A model generated the notes under the pieces. It was not told the origin of the DNA and made no database searches. It saw only the letters and a list, made by a program, of their open reading frames with translations. A stretch of DNA of 64,000 nucleotides, taken from positions 770,001-834,000 of the forward strand of contig NZ_CP022367.1 of NCBI RefSeq assembly GCF_003119115.1, in the 5' to 3' direction. The position numbers and the translations under genes are program-made. How positions within the stretch are numbered: position 1 is the stretch's first letter; each line of letters starts with the position of its first letter. Source of the stretch: Azospirillum sp. TSH58 (GTDB lineage Bacteria; Pseudomonadota; Alphaproteobacteria; Azospirillales; Azospirillaceae). Positions 28,603 through 37,600 of the stretch are shown here, piece after piece.

Positions 28603-30429
28603 TCAGCGGCGGGACCGGGCGAGGGCCTGGAGAGCGGCGCGGACACGGCCGACGACGGGCGCCCACTCGCCCCGCCGGTCCTGGCGGAACAGGCGCATGG
28701 TCGGGTACCACGGCGTGCACAGCCCCTGGTCCAGCCAGCGCCAGTCGGGCGAGAAGGGCAGCACCGTCCAGACCGGACGGCCGAGCGCCCCGGCCAGATG
28801 GGCCGGCGCCGTGCAGGAGCTGATGACGAGGTCGAGGTTCTGCATGATCGCCGCGGTGTCGGCGAAGTCGGTGATCTCCGCGCCGAGGTCGGTGAAGGAC
28901 GGCGGCAGCGGCCCGCAGGTTTCCAGGTCCTGCCGTCCCGCCCCCTTCTGCAGGCCGAAGACCGTGACGCCCGGAACGTCCAGCAGCGGAAGAAACGCCT
29001 TCAGGCGGGGCGAACGGATGCTGTCGGCCTTGAATTCGGGGTTGCCGGCCCACACCAGCCCCACCCTCAGCCCCGTCCGCGGCCCCGTCCGCAGCCTGGG
29101 CGGCGGCCCCAGGCGCGTCGCCCAGCGTGTCACCAGTTCCGGCTCGGCGCGCAGATAGGGTGTGTCGGCGGGGATGGTGTAGAGCATGGTGCCGAGGCGG
29201 TGCGGCAGGCTGGCCAGGGCGACATGCGCGTCGTGCGGCGGCGGCGTGTCGAAGCGGCCGACCACGCCCTCGATGCCCGGCATGGCGGAGAGCAGGCGGA
29301 CGGCCTGACCGTTGCATTCGATGAAGACGCGCACGCCCCGCGCCTGAAGCTGCGGGGCGAAGCGGGCGAACATGATGGTGTCGCCCACCCCCTGCTCGTC
29401 ATGGACCAGCAGGGTCCGGCCGGTGAGGTCGGAGCCGTCCCAGACGGGGGAGGAGAAGCTGCGCCGGGGCGACGGGAAGTCGGCCATGCGCGAGCGCCAT
29501 TCATACTCGGCGAACCCCTCCTCCAACCCGCCCTTGAGCAGCAGCCCGAAGCCCAGAGCGGTGTGGGCCTCCGCCAGGGACGGGTCGAGCCGGACGGCGG
29601 CCCGCGTCAGGGCGATCATCTCGTCGACCCGCATCAGGTCGCGGGCCGCCAGCCCGAGGTTGAGGTGGGTGTGCGCCGCACCCGGCTGCATCGCGATGGA
29701 CCGCCGGAAGCAGGCCACCGCCTCGTCGAGCCGACCGATATCCTGAAGCGTGACGCCCAGGTTGTTGAGGACACCGGGATCGCCCGGCGCGAAACCCAGC
29801 GCGCAGCGGTAGTAGCGGATCGCCTCCTCGATCCGGCCGAGACGGCGGTGGGCCATGCCCAGGTTGGCGTAGGCGGCGACCGACGACGGCGCCATGCCGA
29901 GGAGCACCATCAGCTCCTCGATCGCCTCCTCGGCGCGGCCGTCCAGGATGAGCGCCTGCGCAAGCAGCAGCCGCTGCTCGGTCAGCAGCGGCTTGAGGCG
30001 CAGCAGCCGGCGCAGCGCGGTCGCGGCATCGCCGTGCCGGCCCTGGTCCGTCAGCACGTTCGCGAAGTTGTTGAGCGCGTCGGCGGAGCCGGCGTCCAGC
30101 GCCAGGGCGCGCCGGCAGCAGGCCACGGCCTCGTCGCGCCGGCCGAGCCGCCGCAGCGCGCTGGCGAGGTTGGAGAAGCAGGCCACGTTGTCCGGGGCGG
30201 AGCGGATGGCCTGGGTCATCCAGTCCACGGCCTCCGCCGGCCGGCCGCCCTGGAGAGCCAGCGCGCCCAGGAGATGCAGGGCGTCCGGGTGACGGGGGTG
30301 GTTGGCGAGGACGCGCCGGTACGCGCTTTCCGCCTCGGCCAGCCGGCCGGCCCCGTGATGGGCGAGGCCCGCCGCGACGAGCGCCGCGGGGTCGGGTCGA
30401 TCCAGGGTGGCTTTGCTGGGGAAGGCCAT
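28603..30429 (-). CDS. TPR protein with GT9-like glycosyltransferase domain
   Basis: 608 residues. Residues ~15-310 hold about eight TPRs. Residues ~320-600 form a GT-B domain similar to heptosyltransferase-type GT9 enzymes: LLVHDEQGVGDTIMFARF, then VGLVWAGNPEF, and the donor-binding end DFADTAAIMQNLDLVIS... HLAGALGRPVW. Such TPR-GT9 proteins are common in Azospirillum and Magnetospirillum, with unproven acceptors. It starts 25 bp after the upstream gene's stop, as third gene of a minus-strand unit. Part of its transferase domain is nearly identical in DNA to the gene at 34623-38483. Confidence 0.87.
   Translation of the reverse strand: MAFPSKATLDRPDPAALVAAGLAHHGAGRLAEAESAYRRVLANHPRHPDALHLLGALALQGGRPAEAVDWMTQAIRSAPDNVACFSNLASALRRLGRRDEAVACCRRALALDAGSADALNNFANVLTDQGRHGDAATALRRLLRLKPLLTEQRLLLAQALILDGRAEEAIEELMVLLGMAPSSVAAYANLGMAHRRLGRIEEAIRYYRCALGFAPGDPGVLNNLGVTLQDIGRLDEAVACFRRSIAMQPGAAHTHLNLGLAARDLMRVDEMIALTRAAVRLDPSLAEAHTALGFGLLLKGGLEEGFAEYEWRSRMADFPSPRRSFSSPVWDGSDLTGRTLLVHDEQGVGDTIMFARFAPQLQARGVRVFIECNGQAVRLLSAMPGIEGVVGRFDTPPPHDAHVALASLPHRLGTMLYTIPADTPYLRAEPELVTRWATRLGPPPRLRTGPRTGLRVGLVWAGNPEFKADSIRSPRLKAFLPLLDVPGVTVFGLQKGAGRQDLETCGPLPPSFTDLGAEITDFADTAAIMQNLDLVISSCTAPAHLAGALGRPVWTVLPFSPDWRWLDQGLCTPWYPTMRLFRQDRRGEWAPVVGRVRAALQALARSRR
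28788..29165 (-). repeat. Inverted repeat arm A (paralogous GT9-like segment)
   Basis: On the reverse strand this stretch is nearly identical to 37895-38275, including one run of about 110 bp with a single mismatch. It encodes YLRAEPELVTRW through HLAGALGRPVW of the GT9-like domain. It suggests recent gene conversion or duplication. Confidence 0.85.
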
Positions 30430-30453
30430 GCGTGCGTGCTTTCGAATCGTCGA

Positions 30454-33270
30454 TCAGAGCAGAACCGGGGATGCCCAGGGATCGTAGGGGACAAGGGCCC
30501 GGCGCGCCGGCTCCGGCCGAAGGAAATCGCCGGCGTTGCGGTTCAGCATGGTCGCGACGAAGGAGAAGGAGCTGTTGGAAATGGCGACCCGGTCGGCGTG
30601 GCAGAGGACATGGAAATCGGTGAAGAACTCCGCGCCCGCGATCGGCTCGGCGAGATCGCGGCCGGTGACGGGGCGGTAGGCGGCGAACGCCCGCAGTTGA
30701 GTGGGATCGTCGGTCGCGATGAACAGGAGCGGACGGTCGAGCGTCGGCCAGACCGTCTCCAGCCAGCGCAGATACCAGGACACCGGGGCGATCCAGAACC
30801 GCCCCCAGCCGAAATCCCCGCGCCGCAGGTGCAGCGCCACGACGGTGCGGCCGCCGTCGCGCAGGCGGCCGAGCAGCGCGTCCGCGTGGGGTTGGAGGTG
30901 ACGGCCCGGCGTGAACAGCGCGCGGAACTCCTCCCTGAACGGCGCCAGGGGCGTGGTGTCGCCGCAGAAATAGCCGGACACGTCGCGGTCCGCCAACTCG
31001 GTGGCGGGCTCTCCGCGGAAGAAGGCGGTCAGGGCGGCTTCCCCCTCCGCCTCAGCCACGCGCGGCAGCGCCGGACCGGGCAGAGGGTCGTCGTGGTCGT
31101 ACAGGTGGCGGCCGAGCCAGGGAGGAACCTCCAGCGTGAGACCGTGCCGGGCGGTGTAGAGGCGCAGGGCGCCGTACTGGAGAAGCTGGTTGCCGAACCG
31201 CCCTTTGTGTCCGAGGGCGGTCGAGGCGAGGCGGCGGCCCGGCGGCCCGGCCGGGGCGGGAGCCGGCGGCGGCCCCCACCGGCGCGTCAGCAGCGACAGC
31301 GCGCGGCGCGTGAAGGCCTCGCCGAAACCGGGGTTGCCGCGGATCGCCCGTTCCCAGGCCACCAGCGCCTCGTCGGGGTGGCCGAGCGCTTCCAGGGCTC
31401 CGGCCAGCGCCGCATGGCCGCCGTACAGCTCCGGGCTGAGGCGCAGCGCCCGGCGGGCGTGCGCCGCAGCACCCGCCGCATCGCCGGCGGCCAGGGCGGC
31501 GTCCGCGCAATCCGCGTTGACGTCGGGCCGCAGCGGGTCCAGCCGGAGCGCCCGGCCCAGTTCCCGCCGCCCCTGCCCGTCCTGCCCGAGCCGGCGATTC
31601 GCGTGGCCCAGCAGGCACAGGGCGTTGGTGTGGTCCGGCTGGAGCATCAGGGCGCGGCGCAACCGGGGGACCGCCTGGGCATGGGCGTCGGTGTCGATCA
31701 GCATCGAGCCGAAATTGCACCATGCGGCGGCCGCGCCGGGATGAAGGCACGCCACCGCCCGGAAAGCCGTCAGCGCAAGCCGGTCGCGCCGAAGCCGGTG
31801 CGCGAGCAATCCCAACTCGAACCAGGCTTCGGTGCGGCCGGGGTCCTCGGCGGCGGCACGGGTCAGCGCGGCGACGGCGCGGTCGAGTTGCCCGGCCTGG
31901 ATGGCGTCCTTTCCCACCGCGACGAGGTCGACGGCGCGCGGGGTGTCCGGTCCTTCGGAAAGGGACATCGCGGAAGCCACAGCCGGACCCTCGACCGTTC
32001 CCTGCGCCGTGAGGAACGGTGGTCCGATCCAGCCGCCGTCGTGCAGAAGCGCGGATCGCTTGGCTTTCAGCGCATGGAGGCGGCGCTGGGTGAGGATCTC
32101 GATCGCCACGTAACGGGGGTCGGACGACACCTGCTCCGCCGGCTTGGCGGTGCCGGTCATCGTCTCGCGCTGCCGCGCCAAGGCGTTGTCCGCCCGCATC
32201 GTGTAGTGGACCGTCTTCTCCGCGATCCGGATTCCGCCGAACATGGCGTGGAGCGCCCGGCCGTAGGCCACGTCGTCGGCCACGGCGGGGTGGAACGGCG
32301 CTTCCTCCGGAAAGCCGCCGATCATGTCGTGGCAGACGCGCCGCACGCATAGATTGCAGGGATAGCTCAGCTCCGACGCCTCGCGCCACGCGGGGGTGAT
32401 CTCATGATCGATGCTGTCGAAGTGCATGCCGGTGCGTATGAAACCGGCATCGGGGGTGTGGTCCAGCGCCGTCGCCGTCAGCAGGAAATGCCGCTCGAAG
32501 AAGTAATCGTCGGCGTCGAGGAACCAGATGTAACGGCCGAGCCCCGCGGCGGCGCCGATGTTGCGCGACCGGCCGGCCCCCTGGTTGCGGTTGTTCGCGA
32601 TCAGCGCGACGCTCTGCTCCGGATGGTCCCGCGCCCAGCGCAGGACCCGCGACGCCGTCCCGTCGGGGGAGGCGTCGTCGACGACGCAGACATGGACCTG
32701 CGCCCGCGGGTCCCGCACCGTCTCGCGGTAGACGCGGGCCGCCGCCGCGACGCTGTCGAGCGCCCGCTCGATGGTGTCCTCCATGCGGTGCGCGGGGATC
32801 ACCACGGTGCCGAGAAAATCGGTGTCGGCCTTGTGGCGCGCGATCCCTTGCAAAGCCACGTCCAACCCGCAATTCCCGGAGCCTGCGGCCGCGTGCAGCC
32901 GTTCGGCCTCCGCGTCGCGGCCCTGGACCAGCCGGACGATGCCAAGGGCGCGGGCGAAGCCCCCCTGCGGCGGCACGATGCGCGCCAGCCGCTCCAGCAA
33001 CGCCGCCGCCTCGTCGGCCGCCCCCTCCTGCAGGCGCGCCAGGGCCTGGCTGGAGGCGAGGCCCAGAAGCTCCCCGATCTGGCGGCCGAGCGCCTCATGG
33101 TCGCCGTGCAGGCGGGCCGCCCGGACGAACAGTCCGACCGCCCGCAGGCCGTCCCCCGCCTTGCGGGCTTCATGCGCCGCGTGCTGCCACGCGATCGCAT
33201 CGCCCGGATCGACCGCGAGCGCCCGCCGGTGTGACGGGGCCCCGTCGGAGGCCTTCGCGTCCCACGTCAT
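30454..33270 (-). CDS. GT2-TPR-fucosyltransferase-like fusion protein
   Basis: 938 residues with two catalytic units. After a short TPR-like start, residues ~150-400 are a GT-A family 2 domain (FLGTVVIPAHRMEDTIERAL, VCVVDDASPDGT, FLDADDYFF with the metal-binding acidic motif near 250). Residues ~435-640 are TPRs. Residues ~655-930 are a GT11-like domain with both motifs intact: GHKGRFGNQLLQYGALRL and VALHLRRGDF. It could add two different sugars in sequence. Its ATG overlaps the stop of the upstream GT4 gene by 4 bp (coupled), and the TPR-GT9 gene follows. No membrane segments are seen. Confidence 0.87.
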   Translation of the reverse strand: MTWDAKASDGAPSHRRALAVDPGDAIAWQHAAHEARKAGDGLRAVGLFVRAARLHGDHEALGRQIGELLGLASSQALARLQEGAADEAAALLERLARIVPPQGGFARALGIVRLVQGRDAEAERLHAAAGSGNCGLDVALQGIARHKADTDFLGTVVIPAHRMEDTIERALDSVAAAARVYRETVRDPRAQVHVCVVDDASPDGTASRVLRWARDHPEQSVALIANNRNQGAGRSRNIGAAAGLGRYIWFLDADDYFFERHFLLTATALDHTPDAGFIRTGMHFDSIDHEITPAWREASELSYPCNLCVRRVCHDMIGGFPEEAPFHPAVADDVAYGRALHAMFGGIRIAEKTVHYTMRADNALARQRETMTGTAKPAEQVSSDPRYVAIEILTQRRLHALKAKRSALLHDGGWIGPPFLTAQGTVEGPAVASAMSLSEGPDTPRAVDLVAVGKDAIQAGQLDRAVAALTRAAAEDPGRTEAWFELGLLAHRLRRDRLALTAFRAVACLHPGAAAAWCNFGSMLIDTDAHAQAVPRLRRALMLQPDHTNALCLLGHANRRLGQDGQGRRELGRALRLDPLRPDVNADCADAALAAGDAAGAAAHARRALRLSPELYGGHAALAGALEALGHPDEALVAWERAIRGNPGFGEAFTRRALSLLTRRWGPPPAPAPAGPPGRRLASTALGHKGRFGNQLLQYGALRLYTARHGLTLEVPPWLGRHLYDHDDPLPGPALPRVAEAEGEAALTAFFRGEPATELADRDVSGYFCGDTTPLAPFREEFRALFTPGRHLQPHADALLGRLRDGGRTVVALHLRRGDFGWGRFWIAPVSWYLRWLETVWPTLDRPLLFIATDDPTQLRAFAAYRPVTGRDLAEPIAGAEFFTDFHVLCHADRVAISNSSFSFVATMLNRNAGDFLRPEPARRALVPYDPWASPVLL

Positions 33271-34502
33271 CCCTCGGCCACCGCCGTCACGAAGGTTTCG
33301 GCGAAGGCGCGCCAGGTCCGCTCGCCGCGCAGGAAGGCCCGCGCCTTGTCGGCACGGGCGCGGGCGGCGGCGCGGTCGGTGTAGAGGGCTTCGAGATGGG
33401 CGACGATCTCCTCGACGGAGGATTCCCCCCAGCCGCGGCGCCGGCCAGCCGGATCGGCCACCGGGTCCTGACGGCTCAGCGGCAGGCAGGCGCCGTCGCG
33501 GATCAGGTCGAGGTGGCCGGTGTTGGCCGACAGGATGACCGGCACGCCGCAGGCCATCGCCTCCATGGCGACGAGGTTGGTCGCCCCTTCGCAGCGGTTG
33601 GGAAAGATGGCGGCGTGGCATTCCGCCAGGATCGCCGGGATCTGGCCGCGCCCGAGGAAGCCCATGTCGACGAAGCCCTCCGGCGGCAGGCCGCAATCCA
33701 TCGCCCATTCCACGATGCGCAGCTTGCCGTTGTCGCCCACGGCGGGGGCGGCGGGCACGAGCGGGGACTCCGCGATGTCGGCGGAGGTGTGCGGCCAGGG
33801 ATTGTGCCACGCGGTGACCAGAAGCGCGTCGGGATGGCGCTCATGGAACCGGCGGAAGGCGGCGAGCACGATGTCCTGCCCCTTGCGGAACTCGATCTTC
33901 CCGCCCGAGAAGACGACGAAGCGGTCGCCGAAGCGCCGGGCCGGCGGGACGGGCGCCAGCTCGTCCGGGTCCACGCCCTGGAAGGCGCAGCCGACGCCGG
34001 TGAAGCCCTGCTCGGCCAGCAGCGCCCTGTTGTATTCGGAATGCACCACGATCCGGTCGTAGCTCCGCGCGCGGCGCAGCGTGTCCTCGTCGAACAGGGT
34101 GTCCTCGAAGGCGATGACCCCGACGTTGCGGCTGCCGCGGAATTGGGCGGACAGCGGACCGGCGACGAAGCCGTTGCCGAGCGCGTGCAGGACGATGCAG
34201 TCGTTGAGGCCGAGCATCCGGTTGCCCGACCGGACGGCGATGGCGGTGATCTGCCGGTGGCCGTCCATCAGGCCTTCCAGCTTTTCCCGGTTATCGGGCC
34301 GCATGGTCGACAGAAGCGGCTTTTCCAGCAGAAGCGGCGGCCGCCCCCGGTCGATCAGATGCAACGCCGTGTGAACGCCGACCAGACCCCAGCCGTGAAT
34401 TTCCGAAAGCTGCCACGTCAACGCCAGGTTCAGCGCCAGGTTGAGCGCCAGGTTCTGTTCCACGCACGGCTTCCCGACGCCCTCCGCTGCCAACTCCGTC
34501 AC
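33267..34502 (-). CDS. GT4-family glycosyltransferase
   Basis: About 411 residues, with no TPR part. A GT-B enzyme: acceptor-side N-domain, then FVVFSGGKIEFRKGQDIVLAAFRRF, and the donor-binding motif FPNRCEGATNLVAMEAMACGVPVI with the paired glutamates of GT4 retaining transferases. The start is inferred to be the GTG at 34502, with AAGGG upstream; the frame stays open far beyond it without family character. The N-terminus holds a 12-bp repeat encoding NLAL three times. It is first in a minus-strand unit of three transferase genes and divergent from the multi-domain gene at 34623. Confidence 0.8.
   Translation of the reverse strand: MTELAAEGVGKPCVEQNLALNLALNLALTWQLSEIHGWGLVGVHTALHLIDRGRPPLLLEKPLLSTMRPDNREKLEGLMDGHRQITAIAVRSGNRMLGLNDCIVLHALGNGFVAGPLSAQFRGSRNVGVIAFEDTLFDEDTLRRARSYDRIVVHSEYNRALLAEQGFTGVGCAFQGVDPDELAPVPPARRFGDRFVVFSGGKIEFRKGQDIVLAAFRRFHERHPDALLVTAWHNPWPHTSADIAESPLVPAAPAVGDNGKLRIVEWAMDCGLPPEGFVDMGFLGRGQIPAILAECHAAIFPNRCEGATNLVAMEAMACGVPVILSANTGHLDLIRDGACLPLSRQDPVADPAGRRRGWGESSVEEIVAHLEALYTDRAAARARADKARAFLRGERTWRAFAETFVTAVAEG
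34421..34456. repeat. 12-bp in-frame tandem repeat in GT4 gene
   Basis: Three copies of (A/G)CGCCAGGTT(C/G/T)(A/T), read on the reverse strand as NLAL repeated three times, near the N-terminus of the GT4 gene. An imperfect 19-bp repeat (CCTTCGTTGCC(A/T)TGGCCTT, at 34516 and 34545) lies just upstream of the gene. Confidence 0.85.
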
Positions 34503-34622
34503 GCGCCGCACATCCCTTCGTTGCCATGGCCTTCTTAGCCTTGGCCTTCGTTGCCTTGGCCTTGGATGATAGGATAGCAGAACGCGGACGCCGATACACA
34601 GCGTGAGCCAGCCCGAGCCAGC

Positions 34623-37600
34623 ATGACCGTCAAGATCGCCTTTCTCGACCCGGCGGGTGGGGACTACACGCCGGACACGCCGCGCCTTCGCCCGCTCGGC
34701 GGCTCGCAGTCGGCCCTGTGCTACCTCGCGGAGGCGCTGGCCGCCACCGGGCAGGAGGTCACGCTGGTCAACGGCACCCGGACCCCCGGCGTGGTGCGCG
34801 GGGTGCGCTGCCTGCCGGCCAGCGCGGTGTCCTGGGAGGGCATGCGCGCCTTCGACGTCGTGGTGCTGCTCAACGGCTGCCCGACGGAGGCGCTGACCCG
34901 GCTGCGCGCGGCCCTGGACGGCGGCCGCAAGCTGATCCTGTGGATGCAGCACGCCGTCGACCAGCCCGCCGCGCAATGCGTCGCGGACCCGCAGGCGCGC
35001 GCCTGCTGGGACGGTTACGCCTTCGTCAGCCGCTGGCAGATGGACGGCTACCGCACGGCGTTCGGCCTCGACCCCGGACGCTGCCGCATCCTGCGCAACG
35101 GCATCGCCCCGGCGTTCTCCAGCCTGTTTCCGGCGGGGGCCGACATCGTCGCGGCGAAGCCCTGGCCGCCGGTCCTGGCCTACACCAGCACGCCCTTCCG
35201 CGGCCTCGACGCGCTGCTCGACAGCGTCCCCCGTCTCCGGGCGGCGATCCCCGGAACCACCCTGCGGGTGTTCTCCAGCCTGGAGGGCTATCAGGTCCCG
35301 GCCGACCAGGACCCTTACCGCGCCCTCTACCGGCGCTGCCGCGAGACCGAGGGCGTGGAGTATGTGGGGGCGGTCTCCCAGGATGCCCTGGCCGAGGCGT
35401 TGCGCGGCGCGACCGCCCTCGCCTACCCGAACCGCTTCGCCGAGACCTCCTGCATCGCCGTCATGGAGGCGCTGGCCGCCGGCTGCCTCGTCGTGTCCAG
35501 CGCGCTGGGGGCGCTGCCGGAGACCACGGCCGGCTTCGCCCGGCTGATCCCCGTCCCGGAGGACCCGGCGGAACACGCCGTCCGCTTCGCCGACGCCGCC
35601 CGGACGGCTCTGCTCGCGTGGCGCGACGATCGCCCGGCGACCGGCCGCCGGCTTCGCGAACAGGTGGACCACGTCACCGCCGCGATGGGCTGGGCGGGCC
35701 GGGCCGGGGACTGGCTGGCGTGGCTCGGCGAGCTGCGCAGCGACCAGGGGAGCGGGGCCACGCCGGGCACGACGCCGGCGGCGGCGGCCGTCACCGCCGA
35801 TCTGGCCGAGGCGCAGCAGCGCCTGCTCGGCGCGCTGGGCAAGCATCTGAACGCCCGCCCCCCGGCCGCAGGGGAACAGGCCTGGCGGGCGGAGGCGCGG
35901 GCGCTGATCGCGCTCGTCGAGCGGTCCCTGCGGCTCGACCACAACACGGAGAAGAACCGGTCGGCCGTCTGGACGGCGCTGCGCGGGTTCGACGCCTGGT
36001 TCGCCTATGTCACGACGCTGACGGACGCGCCGCCGCCCGCGGCCCCGCCGGCCGGCGGGCGGCGGATCTACGACTGCTTCCAGTTCTACAACGAGCTGGA
36101 CCTCCTGGAGGTGCGGCTGGCCGAGTTGGACGCGGTGGTCGACCGCTTCGTCCTGGTCGAGGCGACCTTCACCCACGCCGGCGAACCCAAGCCCCTCCAT
36201 TACGCGGAGAACCGCGCGCGCTTCGCGGCCTATGCCGACAAGATCATCCACGTCGTCGTCGACGACGACCCGGGCGGCTTCGCGTGGCAGCGCGAGGCCC
36301 ACCAGCGCGACGCGATCCTCCGCGGGCTCGACGGCTGCGACCCGACGGACATGATCGTCGTTTCGGACGCCGACGAGATCCTCCGCCCCTGGGTGATGGA
36401 GCGGCTGCGCCGGGAAGCGGACGACGGACGCGCGCTGTTCGCGCCCCACCTCGACATCTTCCTCTATTTCCTCGACCTCAAATCGCCCGACCCCTGGGTG
36501 TCGGTGGCCGCCGCCCCGTGGGAGCTGATCCGCCGGATCGGCGCCAACCGCGCCCGCTACCTGACCAAGCTGGGGCACGGGCGGGTCGTGCCGGACGCCG
36601 GCTGGCACTTCACCTGGATGGGCGGGATCGAACGGTTCCGCGCCAAGCTGCAGGCCTTCGCACACCGCGAGATGATCGCGGCGTTTGAACAGGACCCGGC
36701 GGCGAACCGGGAGCGGCTGGACCGCTTCTACGCCACCGGGCGCTTCGACGGCGGCGCCGTTCCCGGCATGTGGACGTCCCTGGCGCCCGTCCCCATCGAC
36801 GCCGGCTTTCCCCGGCTCATCCACGAGCGGATCGACCATTTCCGCGCGCTCGGCTGGATCTCGCCGGACGCCCAGCCGCCGGTCCCGGCCCCGGCCCCGG
36901 CCCCAGAGGAACCGACGCCGGAGCCCGGATCGGAGCATCGTCTTGCGGCGGTCCTCGACCCCGCGTCCATCGACGCCTTCCATGCCCTGGCGATGGAGCG
37001 GCTCGGCCGCAACGCGCCGGCGGCGGCGGTCGGGCCGCTGCGCCGCTGCGCCGCCCTCGACCCGTCGGGCACCTTCCACCGCTTCCACCTCGCCCACGCG
37101 CTGCTGATCGGCCAACGCCACGGCGAGGCGGAGGGCGTGCTGCGGGAGCTGGTCCGCCTCGCCCCCGACGACCATCGCGCCCGCGCCAACCTGGGCATCG
37201 CGCTGAAGAATCTCGGCCGACAGGACGCGGCGGTCGGCGCCGGCCGCTCCGCGCTGGCGCTGGCCCCCGCCGAGCCCGGCGTGCTCAGCAACCTGGGGCT
37301 CGCGCTCTCCCTGGGGGCCGGGGGGGACGCGGAGGCGGCCCGCATCCTGCGCCGGGCGGTGGCGGTCGACCCGGACTTCACGGCGGCCCGGCTGAATCTC
37401 GGCCTCGTGCTCAGCAAGCTGCGGCGCATCGGGGAGGCGGAGGCCCAGTGCCGCCGCGTCCTCGACCGCGATCCGGACCACGCCGAGGCGCACACCCTGC
37501 TGGGCACCTGCCTGCTGCTGCGCGGCGAGCTGGAGGCGGGGTTCCGGGAGTACGAGTGGCGCACCCGTCTGGCCGACCGACAGGTCACGCCGCGCGGCCT

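Noticed and set aside
28798-32352. A 1184-residue plus-strand frame, and a similar start on the minus strand near 38258
   Set aside because: Both are antisense shadows of TPR-glycosyltransferase genes. Their similarity only reflects the inverted paralogous segments.
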